From Xestospongia muta (Eukaryota; Porifera; Demospongiae; Haplosclerida; Petrosiidae), in assembly GCA_963693285.1 (NCBI GenBank), contig OY848930.1:2046001-2110000 (forward strand): a stretch of DNA of 64,000 bases, read 5' to 3'. The notes below the pieces were generated by a model, which saw only the letters and a list, made by a program, of their open reading frames with translations, was not told the origin of the DNA and made no database searches. Of this stretch, positions 33,994 through 45,117 are shown one piece after another; position 1 is the stretch's first letter; every line of letters begins with the position of its first letter. The translations under genes were made by a program, and so were the position numbers.

Positions 33994-34351
33994 TTCCTCC
34001 CCACCAGAAATAAAAACATATAAACATAATGAACTGTTAATGACTCATAACAGGTTCAGTAAATTGCCTTGGTCACCGATAGCAACGAGGGTAACGATTA
34101 CCAATAAGTAACGAATCATTTGCTGTCTGACTAGTCTCAGAAGTGTTGTGCTCAATTGGTTCTTCAACCGCTGTAGTTGACGTAGTGGAAGTAACTTCTG
34201 GTATTGACTCTACATCTGATACAGTTACTGGTATATCTGAATGCAATTCAACTCCATTTTCTTGTGTATCTCTTGGTCCTAACTGGTCTTGGTGACATCG
34301 TCTATGGCGACAATTGTTTAAGTCAACATGAAACGAAACAGGACTTGTCTG

Positions 34352-35226
34352 TTAGATAATTCGACCTAGCAGCCGTTTGTTTCCAACACCAAGGTTGTAA
34401 TAATATATCTTGTCTCTGATCTTAAACTTTCTGTCCTTAGCTCTTAGATCATGATGTTGCTTATGCTTCTGTTGTTTGGCTTCTACTCTATCAGCTGTGT
34501 GAGGTTTCAACAAATCCAATACTGTCCTCGGTCTCCTTCCTAATAGTAACTCTGATGGTGACACACCCGTTGTTGTGTGTGGTGTAATCCTGTGAGATAG
34601 CAATACTTTTGCCAGGCACTCTTTAATTGATCCTTTTGAAACTTTCTTCAACCCTTTCTTTACCACTTGCACTGATCTTTTGGCCAGGCAATTTGAAGGT
34701 GGGTGGTGCAGAGCTGAAGTAACATGTCTAATTCCATTCTTTTCTAAGAAAACCTTAAAATCTTGACTAACAAATCCGGTACCATTGTCTGTCACAATCA
34801 TTTCTGGGATACCAAATTGTGCAAACACTGAACAAAGCTCTTTGATGACTACAGCTGAGGATGTTGAGTGTGTGCAAACAGCCTCTATCCATTTAGAGTG
34901 TGCATCAATTATGATCAGGAATAGTTTTTCTTCTAATGGTCGGGAAAAGTCAAGATGGAGTCACACTCAAGGCCTCGTTGGCCACTTTCATGGGTTCAGT
35001 GGTCTGGTGGTGGTATTGTCATCACCTCTTGACATTTAACACAACCATGTAACAACTTTTCAATGTCCTTGTCCAGACCTGGCCACCACACATACATTCT
35101 TGCAAGGAACTTCATTCTCAAGATACCGGGATGTCCCTGATGAAGCTCTTGTAACGCCGCCTCTTTCCCCCGGTTAGGTATCACAACTCTGGTTCCCCAC
35201 AAGATACAGCCCTCATGTACTGACAA
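34352..35226 (-). pseudogene. G2 integrase
   Basis: The HHCC zinc-binding part is intact (ELHQGHPGILRMKFLARMYV then CVKCQ). The core shows IVTDNGTGFVSQDF with the second catalytic Asp and RHVTSALHHPPSNCLAKRS. At the catalytic Glu position, families usually read N-x-x-A-E-R, but here it is NCLAKRS: Glu is replaced by Lys. A frameshift separates the two halves near 34950. Confidence 0.8.
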
Positions 35227-35474
35227 CTCTGCTCGTTTAGAGTGGTATTGATTCAGTTGTGTATCAACGTCTTCTGGCCATCCTTGCCAAATATACTGTA
35301 AAACTCTAGCTAATTCAGGATCCTTCTAGTCCATACTTCAATATCATGTGCTGTTACTGGAGAGTTTTCCAAGTGCTCTGTTAAAAATACTAATTCTGGT
35401 GAAACATCTCCTTTATTTGGTACTACTGGCAATGGTAGTCTGCTCAGTGGTTTGTGGTCTGTCAGCATCTTGAA

Positions 35475-36530
35475 CTACTGTCCAAATAAGTAATCATGAA
35501 ATGTTTTTACTCCAAATATACAGGCAAGGCCTTCCTCTTCCAACTGAGAGTAATTACGTTCAGCTTTAGTCAATGTATGAGAGGCGTATCCAATAGGTTT
35601 TTCAGTACCATCTTCCATGCGGTGTGCTAGCACTGCTTCTATTCTGTACTCTGATACATCATCACATGCCAGGGTCAACTTGAGATTCGGTTCAAAATGT
35701 GTTACAAAAGAATCTGATGTTAATAGTTTCTTCGATGCTTCAAATGCTTCCTGCTGTTCAATCCCCCACTTCCATAGAGAATTCTTCCTTAGTAATTTGT
35801 ACAATGGGTACAGTGTTGATGATAGGTTTGGTAGGAACTTGCTATAATATGAGAGTAATCCCAAGTAAGCCTTTAGTTGGTGTACTGATTTTGGTGTTGG
35901 TGCTTCTTTCACAGATTTCACTTTATCTTTGAGTGGGTGTAACCTGGCTGCATCTATCCTGTGTCTCAGGTATTCGACTGATGTCTGTAGAAACCTGCAC
36001 TTTTCTTGCTTCACTCTGAGACCAGCTTCACTTGACGTTTCAGTACTTCATCCAACGTTTTTAAATGTTCTGCTTCTGTACTACCTGAAATTAAAATATC
36101 ATCTAAATATACAACAGCCCCTTTTATTCTTTGTAATAAACTTTCGATAACTCTTTGAAATATTCCTGGGGCTGAGTAAAATTCCGAACGGCAACCTCGC
36201 ATACTGAAATAGTCCACTGTGTGTATTGATAACAACATACTTTTTTGATTCTTCGTCTTATGGAATTTGTTGGTATGCTTGACTCAAATCAAGCTTTGTG
36301 AAATGTTTCCCTTTTTCTAATTGAGAAAACAAATCTTCAACTTTGGGGATCGGGTACTCGTCCAACCTTGAAACTGGGTTGACTGTCAACCGAAAATTAC
36401 CACAAATACGAACACTAGTCCTGTCACCTTTAAGCACTGGAACAATTAGTGTGGCCTAATCTGTCCATTCAATTGGCTCTATTGTACCTTTCTCTAATAA
36501 ACATGTTATCTCTACTTCAACTTTACTTCT
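35475..36530 (-). pseudogene. G2 reverse transcriptase-RNase H
   Basis: Open pieces cover the palm with an intact YLDDILISG box (36011-36238), the thumb/connection (YLRHRIDAARLHPL) and RNase H up to the SQLEEEGLACIFGVKTFHDY block (35475-36014). The DASxYG motif of RNase H is altered to DDVSEYRI. The N-terminal fingers (to about 36530) contain stops. Confidence 0.85.
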
Positions 36531-36733
36531 CAATGCATATGGTATGATCTTGCTCGGCAAAACTTTGGATGTGCTGCTGGATCGACGTACATTCTTGCTT
36601 TAAATCCAACCAGTGTACCTAACCCTTCAGCTATGACATTTGAATATCTAGACAACACAGTTTGTAATGATTCATTTTGTACCTTATTAATTTTTAGCAT
36701 CTCTTTCCAGTTTAACTTAATGGAGTTCAGTCA

Positions 36734-37216
36734 CTATCTCCCAAATAGACAAGGGCCAGACCTTGCTACTATAAATAAAGGCAGCTGTGTAAACTCCAAC
36801 CCCTTGTATACAATGTTTACATAGCAGCAACCCACAGCAGGTATATTTTGCTTTGAGTATGAGCACAGCCTCACCTCTATGGCTTGTAGAGACCTCCCAG
36901 GCCACAACCTTTTGAATAGGTTCTCAGACATCAAAGAAGCAGAGGCTCCAGTATCAATTTCCATGGAGAAGTTATGGCCATCTATGGTAAGGTCAACTAG
37001 TATTGGTGGTACTCTTGTACTATTAGCTTGAAACACAACATCTGTATACTGTTCTTCATCACTTTTTTCATGCACCTGACACACAGCTTGTGCTTTCTTG
37101 CAAACTTTTCTTTTAAATGGGCTATTCCTTTGTTCACTCCAACACACTTTTTGTAAATGTCCCGATTTATCACAACGATAACAAATAACTTCTATATTTA
37201 CCATACATTTAGCCAC
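36734..37216 (-). pseudogene. G2 zinc knuckle and aspartic protease
   Basis: One open frame holds a CCHC knuckle (CYRCDKSGHLQKVC) and a retropepsin domain with the canonical active site (EIDTGASASLMS). The later flap/ILG-like part (GPCLFGR) is followed by a stop. This is the best-preserved protease of the four minus-strand Gypsy families. Confidence 0.85.
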
Positions 37217-37378
37217 AATGTGTCCACTGTTTTTGCATCAATAACAGACTTTACACACTGTCACTGGCTATGTTTTTATTAACATATACAATTTTAATGG
37301 GTGTCAGCAGATCTTGCGGTATTCCTTCAAAACAGTCATATTTTGTCTCTTGAGTCATCACTATTTGATCATTTTCTT

Positions 37379-37988
37379 TTATCTATATCTGTCACTTATA
37401 CTGTTTTGTAAAATCATAAACAATAATAATAAATAATAATAATAAATAATAACTTCATCTTTCTTAGTCTTCAGGTCTTTCATATTTTGCACGGCCGTTT
37501 CTAAACTCTGTGCGAGCTCTACCGCCTTCTTGTACGTCAGATCTTTTTCGGCTAGTAGCCTCCACTGGATACCATCATCATTTATGCCACACACTAGCCT
37601 GTCTCTTATCATCACCTCCAAGGTGTCTCCGAAATTGCAATATTCCGAAAGGGAACGCAGCTCTGCAACGAATGTTGAAGCAGATTCTGCCTGCTTCCTA
37701 AAACGACTGTGAAATTTAAACCGTTCCACTATCTCCAAAGAAGTGAGTTTAAAATGCTTCGCCAAAACTTCCACATTTTCTTTGTACGTATGGTCACCCG
37801 GCTTCTTTGGTGATATTAGGTTCCTGAGTATATTAAACGTTGCCAGTCCTACTACTGACAAGAAGATTTCCTTCTTCTTGTCATCTTGTTATATCATTTG
37901 CCGCAAAAAAATGTCCAAGCCGCTCCACATACTGCGGCCAATTTTCTTTGCTCCCATCGAACTCTTTCACGTTACCAAAAACCGACAT
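37379..37988 (-). pseudogene. G2 gag
   Basis: ATG at 37988 starts VFGNVKEFDGSKENWPQYVE; a frameshift near 37890 is followed by the long capsid segment (VGLATFNILRNLISPKKPGD, FKFHSRFRKQ, VCGINDDGIQWRLLAEKDL). An AAT-rich microsatellite at 37425-37450 has replaced the end. Confidence 0.8.
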
Positions 37989-38007
37989 CACTGCCTCCAA
38001 CAACATC

Positions 38008-38022
38008 CCAGTCTTGTCGCCA
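38008..38022 (-). other. Primer-binding site of G2
   Basis: Read on the minus strand, TGGCGACAAGACTGG starts with TGG, the complement of a tRNA 3' CCA, five bases inside the 5' LTR. The tRNA species is not assigned. Confidence 0.6.
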
Positions 38023-38027
38023 TTTAC

Positions 38028-38211
38028 GTCGTAACTTAAAACTCAATACTCTTTTTCACTTTAATCGGAATAATCTGACTATGACAAAACTATACCAGAG
38101 CTAATTGAAATACTAACAAATAACATGAATTTAAATACAAAATAAAACCGGAAATTACATCTCATAAATCAAACCACAATACATAAACACATGAATTTAA
38201 CCATTACTACA
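38028..38211 (-). repeat. 5' LTR of G2
   Basis: 184 bp, matching 33807-33993 over its length with scattered differences and small indels. Confidence 0.8.
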
Positions 38212-39652
38212 GGTATAAGTCTCTTTATCTGCCATGTTCTCTGTACAACAGAACTTTCTCTACATAAAGGTATAAGATTACATATTAATCAAACAATACA
38301 CTAACAAGAATGGCTAGGTTTTCGCAATATACTTCTAAACCCTTGTTAGGCACTTTCAGTCAATATTTCCTATTTTGATATAATGGACTTAGGTGACTAA
38401 AGTCATTGGCCTTTCTCATTGTTACCTTTATTTGTTGGTTTGTAAGCTCTCGGCATAAACTTGAACAAAAAGCTTGAGGAGCATCTGCCTACAACCCTAC
38501 CTAATTCACTAATAAATAGGTGATAATGAATGTTATATTCCTTAACCTGATATGGGCTGTCTGTAATTTTAAATGACCTTTTTTGTTGTTCCTTAATGGT
38601 TCTGTGTAGTCTTTTCATCATCTCATTAGCACATTTTTGTTGGTCATAAATAAAAAATATATACTCTCTGGTGAATAGCTTTGGTCTCATCTATTAGCTC
38701 CTGAAAAATGGATGAGGTCTGCTGGTGTTACTCAAAGTTACGGATGTATTCCTGTTGCTACTTAAGGTTCTTTGTAACTGAATGTCGAGTTATATTATAA
38801 TGACATTAAGATGTTTGCTTTATGGTTCTGCCTTCTCCGTAGTCCTCAATCAATTGTTAGTATGCTTATAAGTCATTGTTATTTCATTGTCTTTAACATA
38901 GGGAGAGTCTAATGCTAACTTCATTTGGTCTAGATTATGGACTGTCAAAACATTCAGACTACCTGAAGTTCTATCTCCTTCTAAAGTATTCAGATCATTT
39001 CAGATAATTGGAATACTATTGCCCACAGAACAGGTTTATAATGACAATGGTCTACCCTTTTATGTCAACTCTATTTATTAGTCAAGTCATATTACAATGT
39101 ATGGGAAACCCACACATTTCCAAGTTCTTTGTGAGATATACAGTAGTAGCTCTATCATCATACAGATTAGTATTTTCCAATAACAATCATGATAGTGTAT
39201 ATATAATTCTTTTAACCTAGGGAAATATATCATGGTAGATGGTGGAACTCTGACATCAGATTTTCAGCTCCTATGACTATTTTAACCAGCAAAGAGCATG
39301 TTTTTGTCAATGATGTTGTCAGCCTTAACTATGCTAATGTAGGTATGGTCTTAGCACAGGTAACAATGTTTTTCAAAAGATTTCTCTGTCATATTTCTTA
39401 TGTACCTATTGTTAGCATGAACTATAGGGAGGATCTGAAAAGTTATTTTCATCTGTCACAATACTTTTGTCACCTCAGCAGCTAAACATTGTTTTGTACA
39501 CACAATTTTGTATTCTTGACGTTAACAATCTTATAATCTTTAAAGAAGTTGAATCATCTATTCAGACCTTCATTCTTGTGAACTGGAATAAACCAGCAAA
39601 TTTAGTTAAACTTAATTTGGATAGAACTAGACTTCTTATCCAAATGGAGGTT
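38212..39652. other. Duplicated non-coding flank
   Basis: Counterpart of 4740-6302. An open minus-strand frame (38403-38690, FTREYIFFIYDQQKCANEMM) is longer than in the sister copy, but I recognise no family and it has no conserved start. Confidence 0.5.
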
Positions 39653-39697
39653 TAACTTATAATTGGAATATTTTTTGCCATCACCTACAGGATCACT
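39653..39697 (-). pseudogene. GT92 micro-fragment at a duplication breakpoint
   Basis: About 15 codons (DPVGDGKKYSN region) joined on the left to the G2 flank and on the right to the sequence also found at 14150-14520. Confidence 0.6.
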
Positions 39698-40633
39698 ATA
39701 AAAACGGTCAAAATAAATCAAATTCCACAACTTACTTTTAACAGCAGAAGACGCTAAGAACATAATAAAACTAATATGAAGCAACAGTAAGATACAAATA
39801 CCACAATAGGAGAAAAAAACTGGGGGTATATGTAGATAATATAAGAATAAACAAAATAAATCAAATGGCATAACCTACTTTTCACAATAGAAGACACTAA
39901 GGACATAGAAAAAGTGCTTAGAAGCTAAATGTAGTCAGAAATCTCCACAACAGGAGAGAAATTCACGCGGAAACTATGTGGTCTCAAACAAATGTCAATG
40001 AAATAATTGCTCGCTCTTTAATTAGAAAACAACAATTAATTAATGGTCATTTAAGGGTTAAATTGTTGCTTTATTATTTAAATTTCGTGGGTATTAAGTT
40101 TCGTGTTTAGTGGGTGTGAGGTGTTAATTAATGGGTGTGGTATGAGACACGTGTTGTGAGACAAGCGTGATTTTCGCGAACTTACGCGAAGTTTGGCTAG
40201 CTATTCCTGTGATACTATATTTATCAGCTGGAGAATGTTTAGAATATTTTCCTCTTTTAAGTCCTTGTCGCTCGACATCAGACACCTGCTTATTCGCTTC
40301 AACGATAGTTTTGGCTGGTACTGTAGTCTGTAGATGACAATGGTCTAAATGGACTGGAAAAGTTGTCAGATTATGTAGAAAGAACGGCATCACAAAATTT
40401 TAGGCACTAATGGGAGGGGCATTGTTCTTGCCAAGTTCTTGTATGTACAATAGGCTATAGTCATTACTCGTTCTGCCGTTTTTGATGTATAATTTTATAC
40501 ACATAAGATAAAGAAGAGGCATTATCTTTGTTTATAAACCTGAAACTTCACAATTAACATGATCTTCATGCCAATGCAATGATACAGGAGCTTGTGAGGG
40601 TCTGAACTAGTTCCCTGCATACAAGTGTTTATA
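39698..40633. other. Duplicate of 14150-14520, then unrecognised
   Basis: The left part repeats the sequence beyond the GT92 breakpoint at 14149. The remainder (40060-40600) shows no gene. Confidence 0.5.
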
Positions 40634-41143
40634 CTAAACCTTCATTGATTTATGGTTTCATCATTTCATAGAATATTTCTGGAACATTCTGAAAATAAAT
40701 AGTAATGATTTCTGCACCCAGTGAGTACTAAGTTAAGTTCTATCCAATCTAACAATATTTGTGGATCTTTAATATCATAGAGAGGTTGATGTAAACACAC
40801 ACCAAATGTATAAGTATTCTCTGGATCATCTCCTTGGATTGGAATTGGTCTTGTCAAGTTATTGCATCAACTATTGGTTGAAATTCTAACTTCCCTTGGT
40901 TTGTCTGCCAATAACTTTGATTTGTTTTAAGAATATATCCTACCCAATATTGATTATATTTTGGGGCATGTCTTTCCACTATTTTCTGATAGTTACTTTA
41001 GTACAAAGTATTTGATTGTCATTGTAATGTATCTGTGCAAATAGTTCAGGTAGTTTATTCTTCACTCTCCTGTTATGCACACTGATAAAAGCAATGTCTA
41101 TGTCAGACTTATTTGTTGTATCATAGTAAGCACGATTTCTAAT
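40634..41143 (-). pseudogene. GT92 exon 2, N-terminal half
   Basis: Begins after a preserved acceptor (TTTATAG, intron side from 41144) and runs through PIPIQGDDPENTYTFGVCLH and DPQILLDWIELNLVL. A small insertion then shifts the frame, and homology stops near PYINEGL. The catalytic DxD part is missing. Confidence 0.85.
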
Positions 41144-41387
41144 CTATAAATGAAAGAAAGTGACACAATAATTAACATAATCATCAATGATTAGGTATAC
41201 TATTAATGATAATCATACTTTATATTTATGACATGTTTTGAATGTGTTATCTTTATTTCTGTGAACTTTTAATACTACAGAATGCAAGAGCCTCAAGACT
41301 GACTTGAATCTGCATCAAAGATACATTATTTTGACTGCATCAACAAAACAAAGACTTCACTAAACATAATGTTTACAATCAGGCTTT

Positions 41388-42369
41388 TCAAGCTAATTGA
41401 TACAGTTTCAGAGTGAGAAATAATAAACATCCATCAATTTGGACTAGTAGTGAGTCTGTTTGTAAAGCTTCCTTGGCTAATTTGAAGGCTTCATCCTGTT
41501 TACTTGACCACTGCCACTTTCTGTCCTTATGTAACAGGTCATAAAGGGGTGCTAATTTAGATGACAGGTTAGGTAGAAATCTACCATAGTAATTTATTAT
41601 TCCCAGAATAGATCTGAGTTCAGACACATCTTTTGGTTTTGGAGCTTCTTGTATAGCCTTGACCTTCTCAGTGGATGGGTATAATCCTTCAAGATCAATG
41701 ACGTGTCCCAAATATTCAACCTTTGTCTTCATAAATTTACATTTATCTTTATTCAGGTGCAATCCAGCCTTGTCTAATTTGCTGAGCACCACTTTAAGAT
41801 TCTAAAGATGATTTTCAACTGACAAACCAGTGACTAATATATTGTCAAGGTATACGGTTACTCCTTTACAATCTTGAAGTAGGGTTTTCATATACCGCTG
41901 AAAAGGTAGTCAATTGTAGCGAAATAATCCCTTGTGGGTATTGATTGTAACAAATTCCTTAGAACTTTCTTCGAGTGGTAACTGGAGATATGCCTGTGAC
42001 AAATCCAGCTTGCTGAAATATTTTCCCCCCTGATAGCTTTGCAAACAATTCCTCAATTCTTAGCAAGGTATAACTATCTAAGCGAGAGACTTGATTAATG
42101 GTAACCTTAAAGTCACCGCAAATTCTAATTAAACCATTGTGCTTGACAACAGGAACTATTGTGGCAGCCCACATTGAGAATTGCACAGGGGATAATATCC
42201 CTTCAGCAACTAATCTATCTAACTCTTCTTCTAATTTGTCTTTTAAAGCAAGTGGGACAGGTCTTGGCTTGAAAAATTTTGGACAAGACTCTTGGTTTAC
42301 ATTAAAGTGAACTTTGGCCCCATTGAGACATCCCAGTTGGTCTGAAAATACATTAGGATAATCATTCAT
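41388..42369 (-). pseudogene. G3b reverse transcriptase
   Basis: Fingers and palm (TIVPVVKHNGLIRICGDFKV, LRIEELFAKL) and thumb/connection (YLGHVIDLEGLYPS, LGIINYYGRFLPNLSSKLAP) are readable in two open pieces. At 41843-41854 the catalytic YxDD box reads YLDN: the second Asp is Asn, which removes a metal ligand. A frameshift near 42010 separates the pieces. Confidence 0.85.
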
Positions 42370-42534
42370 GATTTCTTTAAGGGGTGCACTGGGAGGTTAT
42401 AGACTGAAAATTTCCCCCATGTTTACATTAACTTGGGAAAGCCAATCCCTACCAAAAAGGTTAGGACCAGTTCCCTTTACCACAAGGAGTGGCAAGATTA
42501 TGTGGACTCTTTTGTACTTTACCAGTACACTAAT

Positions 42535-43007
42535 TTAACCAATAATAGGAATACTCTCACCTAAATATGTTTTCAATTCCACTGTAGTCTTGACAATCAA
42601 AGTTAATGAAACTTTATTTATCCGTTCATGTGTACTCTCACTGATAACTGAAAGTGAAGCACCAATATTTAATTCCATACTGATTGGTACTCCATCTATG
42701 ACAAGGTTAATAATAATTGGTTCCACTGAGCTGTTACTAGTATTGAACATTGTGTATGGCGAATCTGATTCTTCAGGGCTTGAATTACAAGTGTATGTAC
42801 AAATTTCCTCGGTAACAAAATGACTTTTAGATCATGCGTTTTTTCTATCTGAACTTTTCTCACCGGTCTTTTTTGATTTACAAACATTTGCAATGTGTCC
42901 TGTTTTTTACAGTTGAAACACTCCCAGTCTTTGCATTTACATGTTGAAGGGAGATGAGGTCCCCCACATCTATACCTTGGTTTATGTGACTGGGTTGGTT
43001 TTAACAT
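42535..43007 (-). pseudogene. G3b zinc knuckle and protease
   Basis: Shows CKDWECFNCKK in the knuckle region. The retropepsin active site reads ELNIGASLSVIS, where family members have DTGAS, so the catalytic Asp is Asn. Frameshift at about 42740 between the two parts. Confidence 0.75.
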
Positions 43008-43588
43008 TTTCGGCGGTGGACGACGATAATGACTTTAAGACACAAAATAGCTTGAACTATTAGTTCCACTTTAAGATATTTAGTGCCCTTCTCGGCACCC
43101 TCTAATGCTCGAGCAATATCCAGAGCGTTGTCAAGTGTTAGATCTTTCTCAGCCAAGAGGGTCTTCTGATTTGCTGGGTGATTGATGCCACAAACGAGAT
43201 GATCGTGTAGCATTTCGGACAAAGTATTTCTATAGTTACAGTGTTCTGCCAGCTGTCTTAGTGTCGCTACATAAGTTGAAATAGTTTCGTTTGTCCCTCT
43301 AACTCTGGAATTGAATTTATAACGTTGTACTATAACTGACGGTTTCAGGTCGTAATAGTCCGTAATCAACTGAACTACGTTGTAGTATGGTTTTGAGGTT
43401 GGATCATCTTCTGTTAAACTACAAATGAGCTGGAAAGTTTTTGAACTACACGCTGCTAACAAAATTGCCCGCTTCTTACTACTGTCTTCCACATCATTAG
43501 CAATGAAATACTGGTTTAATCTTTCAACATAAATTGTCCATGGCTCAGCAGTCGTATTGTAAGCAGATAGCGTACCATGTACTGCCAT
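43001..43588 (-). pseudogene. G3b gag
   Basis: ATG at 43588, then WTIYVERLNQYFIANDVEDS, YKFNSRVRGTNETISTYVAT, LVCGINHPANQKTLLAEKDL and LDNALDIARALEG. It is open for about 190 codons, with the frame lost at the zinc-knuckle junction. It is more intact than the G3a duplicate. Confidence 0.85.
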
Positions 43589-43622
43589 TTCGGTTTGACC
43601 CTCGTTGCCAATTGTAATAACT

Positions 43623-43825
43623 TGCAGCCAATTAGGAAACAACAATAAAACTTTTGAAATAAATATATATATAGATATAACTACAATGCAAAGGGATCCA
43701 ACCAGCAATAACAAAAGATAACAACTAAACTCTAACTGAAAAATAATACTTGAGACCACTGCTTTAATATGTAATACGTAAAAAATTAATAAACCACAGT
43801 ATGACATCATAATGTAGTTATTACA
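43623..43825 (-). repeat. 5' LTR of G3b
   Basis: 203 bp with perfect 9-bp ends TGTAATAAC...GTTATTACA. Confidence 0.8.
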
Positions 43826-44643
43826 GTGGCCATCCATTTCTACTTCAAATTTCAAATACTCTGCTTTGCAGTTTTCCGAAAATATTCTAATTCGACCTTT
43901 CTTTCTATCCTTTGATGGAATATTTAACAACTAAAATCCTATAGCCCCACTCTAACCGAAAACGTGTCACTTTGCTCCATTCTAAGAGACAGCTCGCGGT
44001 GCTTGCACTTGACTTCATTGATAGATGTAAAGTAGAACTGGAATTGAATGTCCACCTTTGGCTTCCATACATTACCACTATGTACACATTATAGTACTCT
44101 CCCACATTCCATAAATTCCAATGGGCAGTAAGCTAGTTCCCTTCTAGACCCTCCTCCACCTGTCAGCTTCCCAAAAAGGAGAATGGTTTAGCTCACAAGA
44201 CACACACACACATATATTCAATACACGAAATCATTTTATTTTTAAAAATTGTATGTTTAACTTTAAATTATTTATGTTTCAGTTCATACTTTTATATTTT
44301 CAGTTCACAATATTTTTCCGATCATTGTTCATGTACAAAAGTCATTTGTCCTTGAACTCTGTAATAATTGCATTGTAACATTGATTTTGAACAGTTACCA
44401 CTATATAGAATTCAAACTATGACAAAAAAGACATCAAATTCATGAAACATTAGTACAAGTACTTTACTAAGTTAGAAAAATGGCCTCTGTATGTGTTGTA
44501 TACATCATTTATGCTGGCATTACGTTATGTATAGAAGAAAACCAAGTTTAATACATGGTATTTAAAAGTATGAAAACAAGTTTTAATACATGATATTTAA
44601 AAGTAACATGTGTAGATAAGTTAAGTTCAAAGGATGTCCTCAA
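43826..44643. other. GT92 3' flank, duplicate of 20549-21400
   Basis: No gene; homologous to the 3' side of GT92-A. Confidence 0.6.
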
Positions 44644-44929
44644 TTAGCACATTTTATTTGTTAGTCTTTGAAAGGTTTGGTTAAAATATCGACTCATAAT
44701 TAAAAATCTTTCCTTTTTTCTGAATTAAATATAGGTTTATAGCAAAAATGAAACAGTAAACCCAAATTGATTGGAACATGATACTGGGGAGTGTAGCCTT
44801 TCTTAGCTTCTACTATAATATGAATATCAACTGCTACCACTGCTTTAGGTTGAACAATTAACTTATGATTGGGATATTTTTTGCCATCACCTACAGGATC
44901 ACTACTTCTCAATGTTTGTGTGAAGTAAC

Positions 44930-45103
44930 TGTATGATTAGGAAGGATCTCTTCCAACCAAAGATTATCATGAGCAGAAAAACAAAGAACATGAGGTCTCT
45001 CCTTTCTCACGTGACCTCGTATAGCTACATTGATATACAATACATAAATACATAAACACAACATTAATATTATTACAGTTCGTAAACCGATACTAACACT
45101 ACA
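44930..45103 (-). repeat. 3' LTR of G4
   Basis: 174 bp, TGTATGATTAGG...AACACTACA on plus. Confidence 0.92.
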
Positions 45104-45117
45104 TCTCCCCCTTTTAA
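45104..45117 (-). other. Polypurine tract of G4
   Basis: Minus strand reads TTAAAAGGGGGAGA directly before the 3' LTR, the expected plus-strand primer site. Confidence 0.8.

Larger units (their letters stand above)
33807..38211 (-). mobile_element. Ty3/Gypsy LTR retrotransposon G2, both LTRs
   Basis: 4405 bp. LTRs at 33807-33993 (3') and 38028-38211 (5'), a primer-binding site beside the 5' LTR and a polypurine tract beside the 3' LTR (33994-34006). Domain order is gag, CCHC zinc knuckle, protease, RT, RNase H, integrase. It is better preserved than G1 but all domains are separated by frameshifts or stops. I see no convincing target duplication (GTTAC against GGTAT). Confidence 0.9.
41388..43825 (-). 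mobile_element. Ty3/Gypsy G3b, 3'-truncated
   Basis: 5' LTR 43623-43825, primer site 43604-43620 (minus TGGCAACGAGGGTCAAA), then gag, zinc knuckle, protease and RT. It stops in the RT-RNase H junction at 41388, where GT92-intron-like sequence begins. RNase H, integrase and 3' LTR are absent. Confidence 0.88.

Noticed and set aside
43001..43930. 309-codon minus-strand frame as one protein
   Set aside because: The first third is the 5' LTR and leader read through; the real gag starts at the ATG at 43588.
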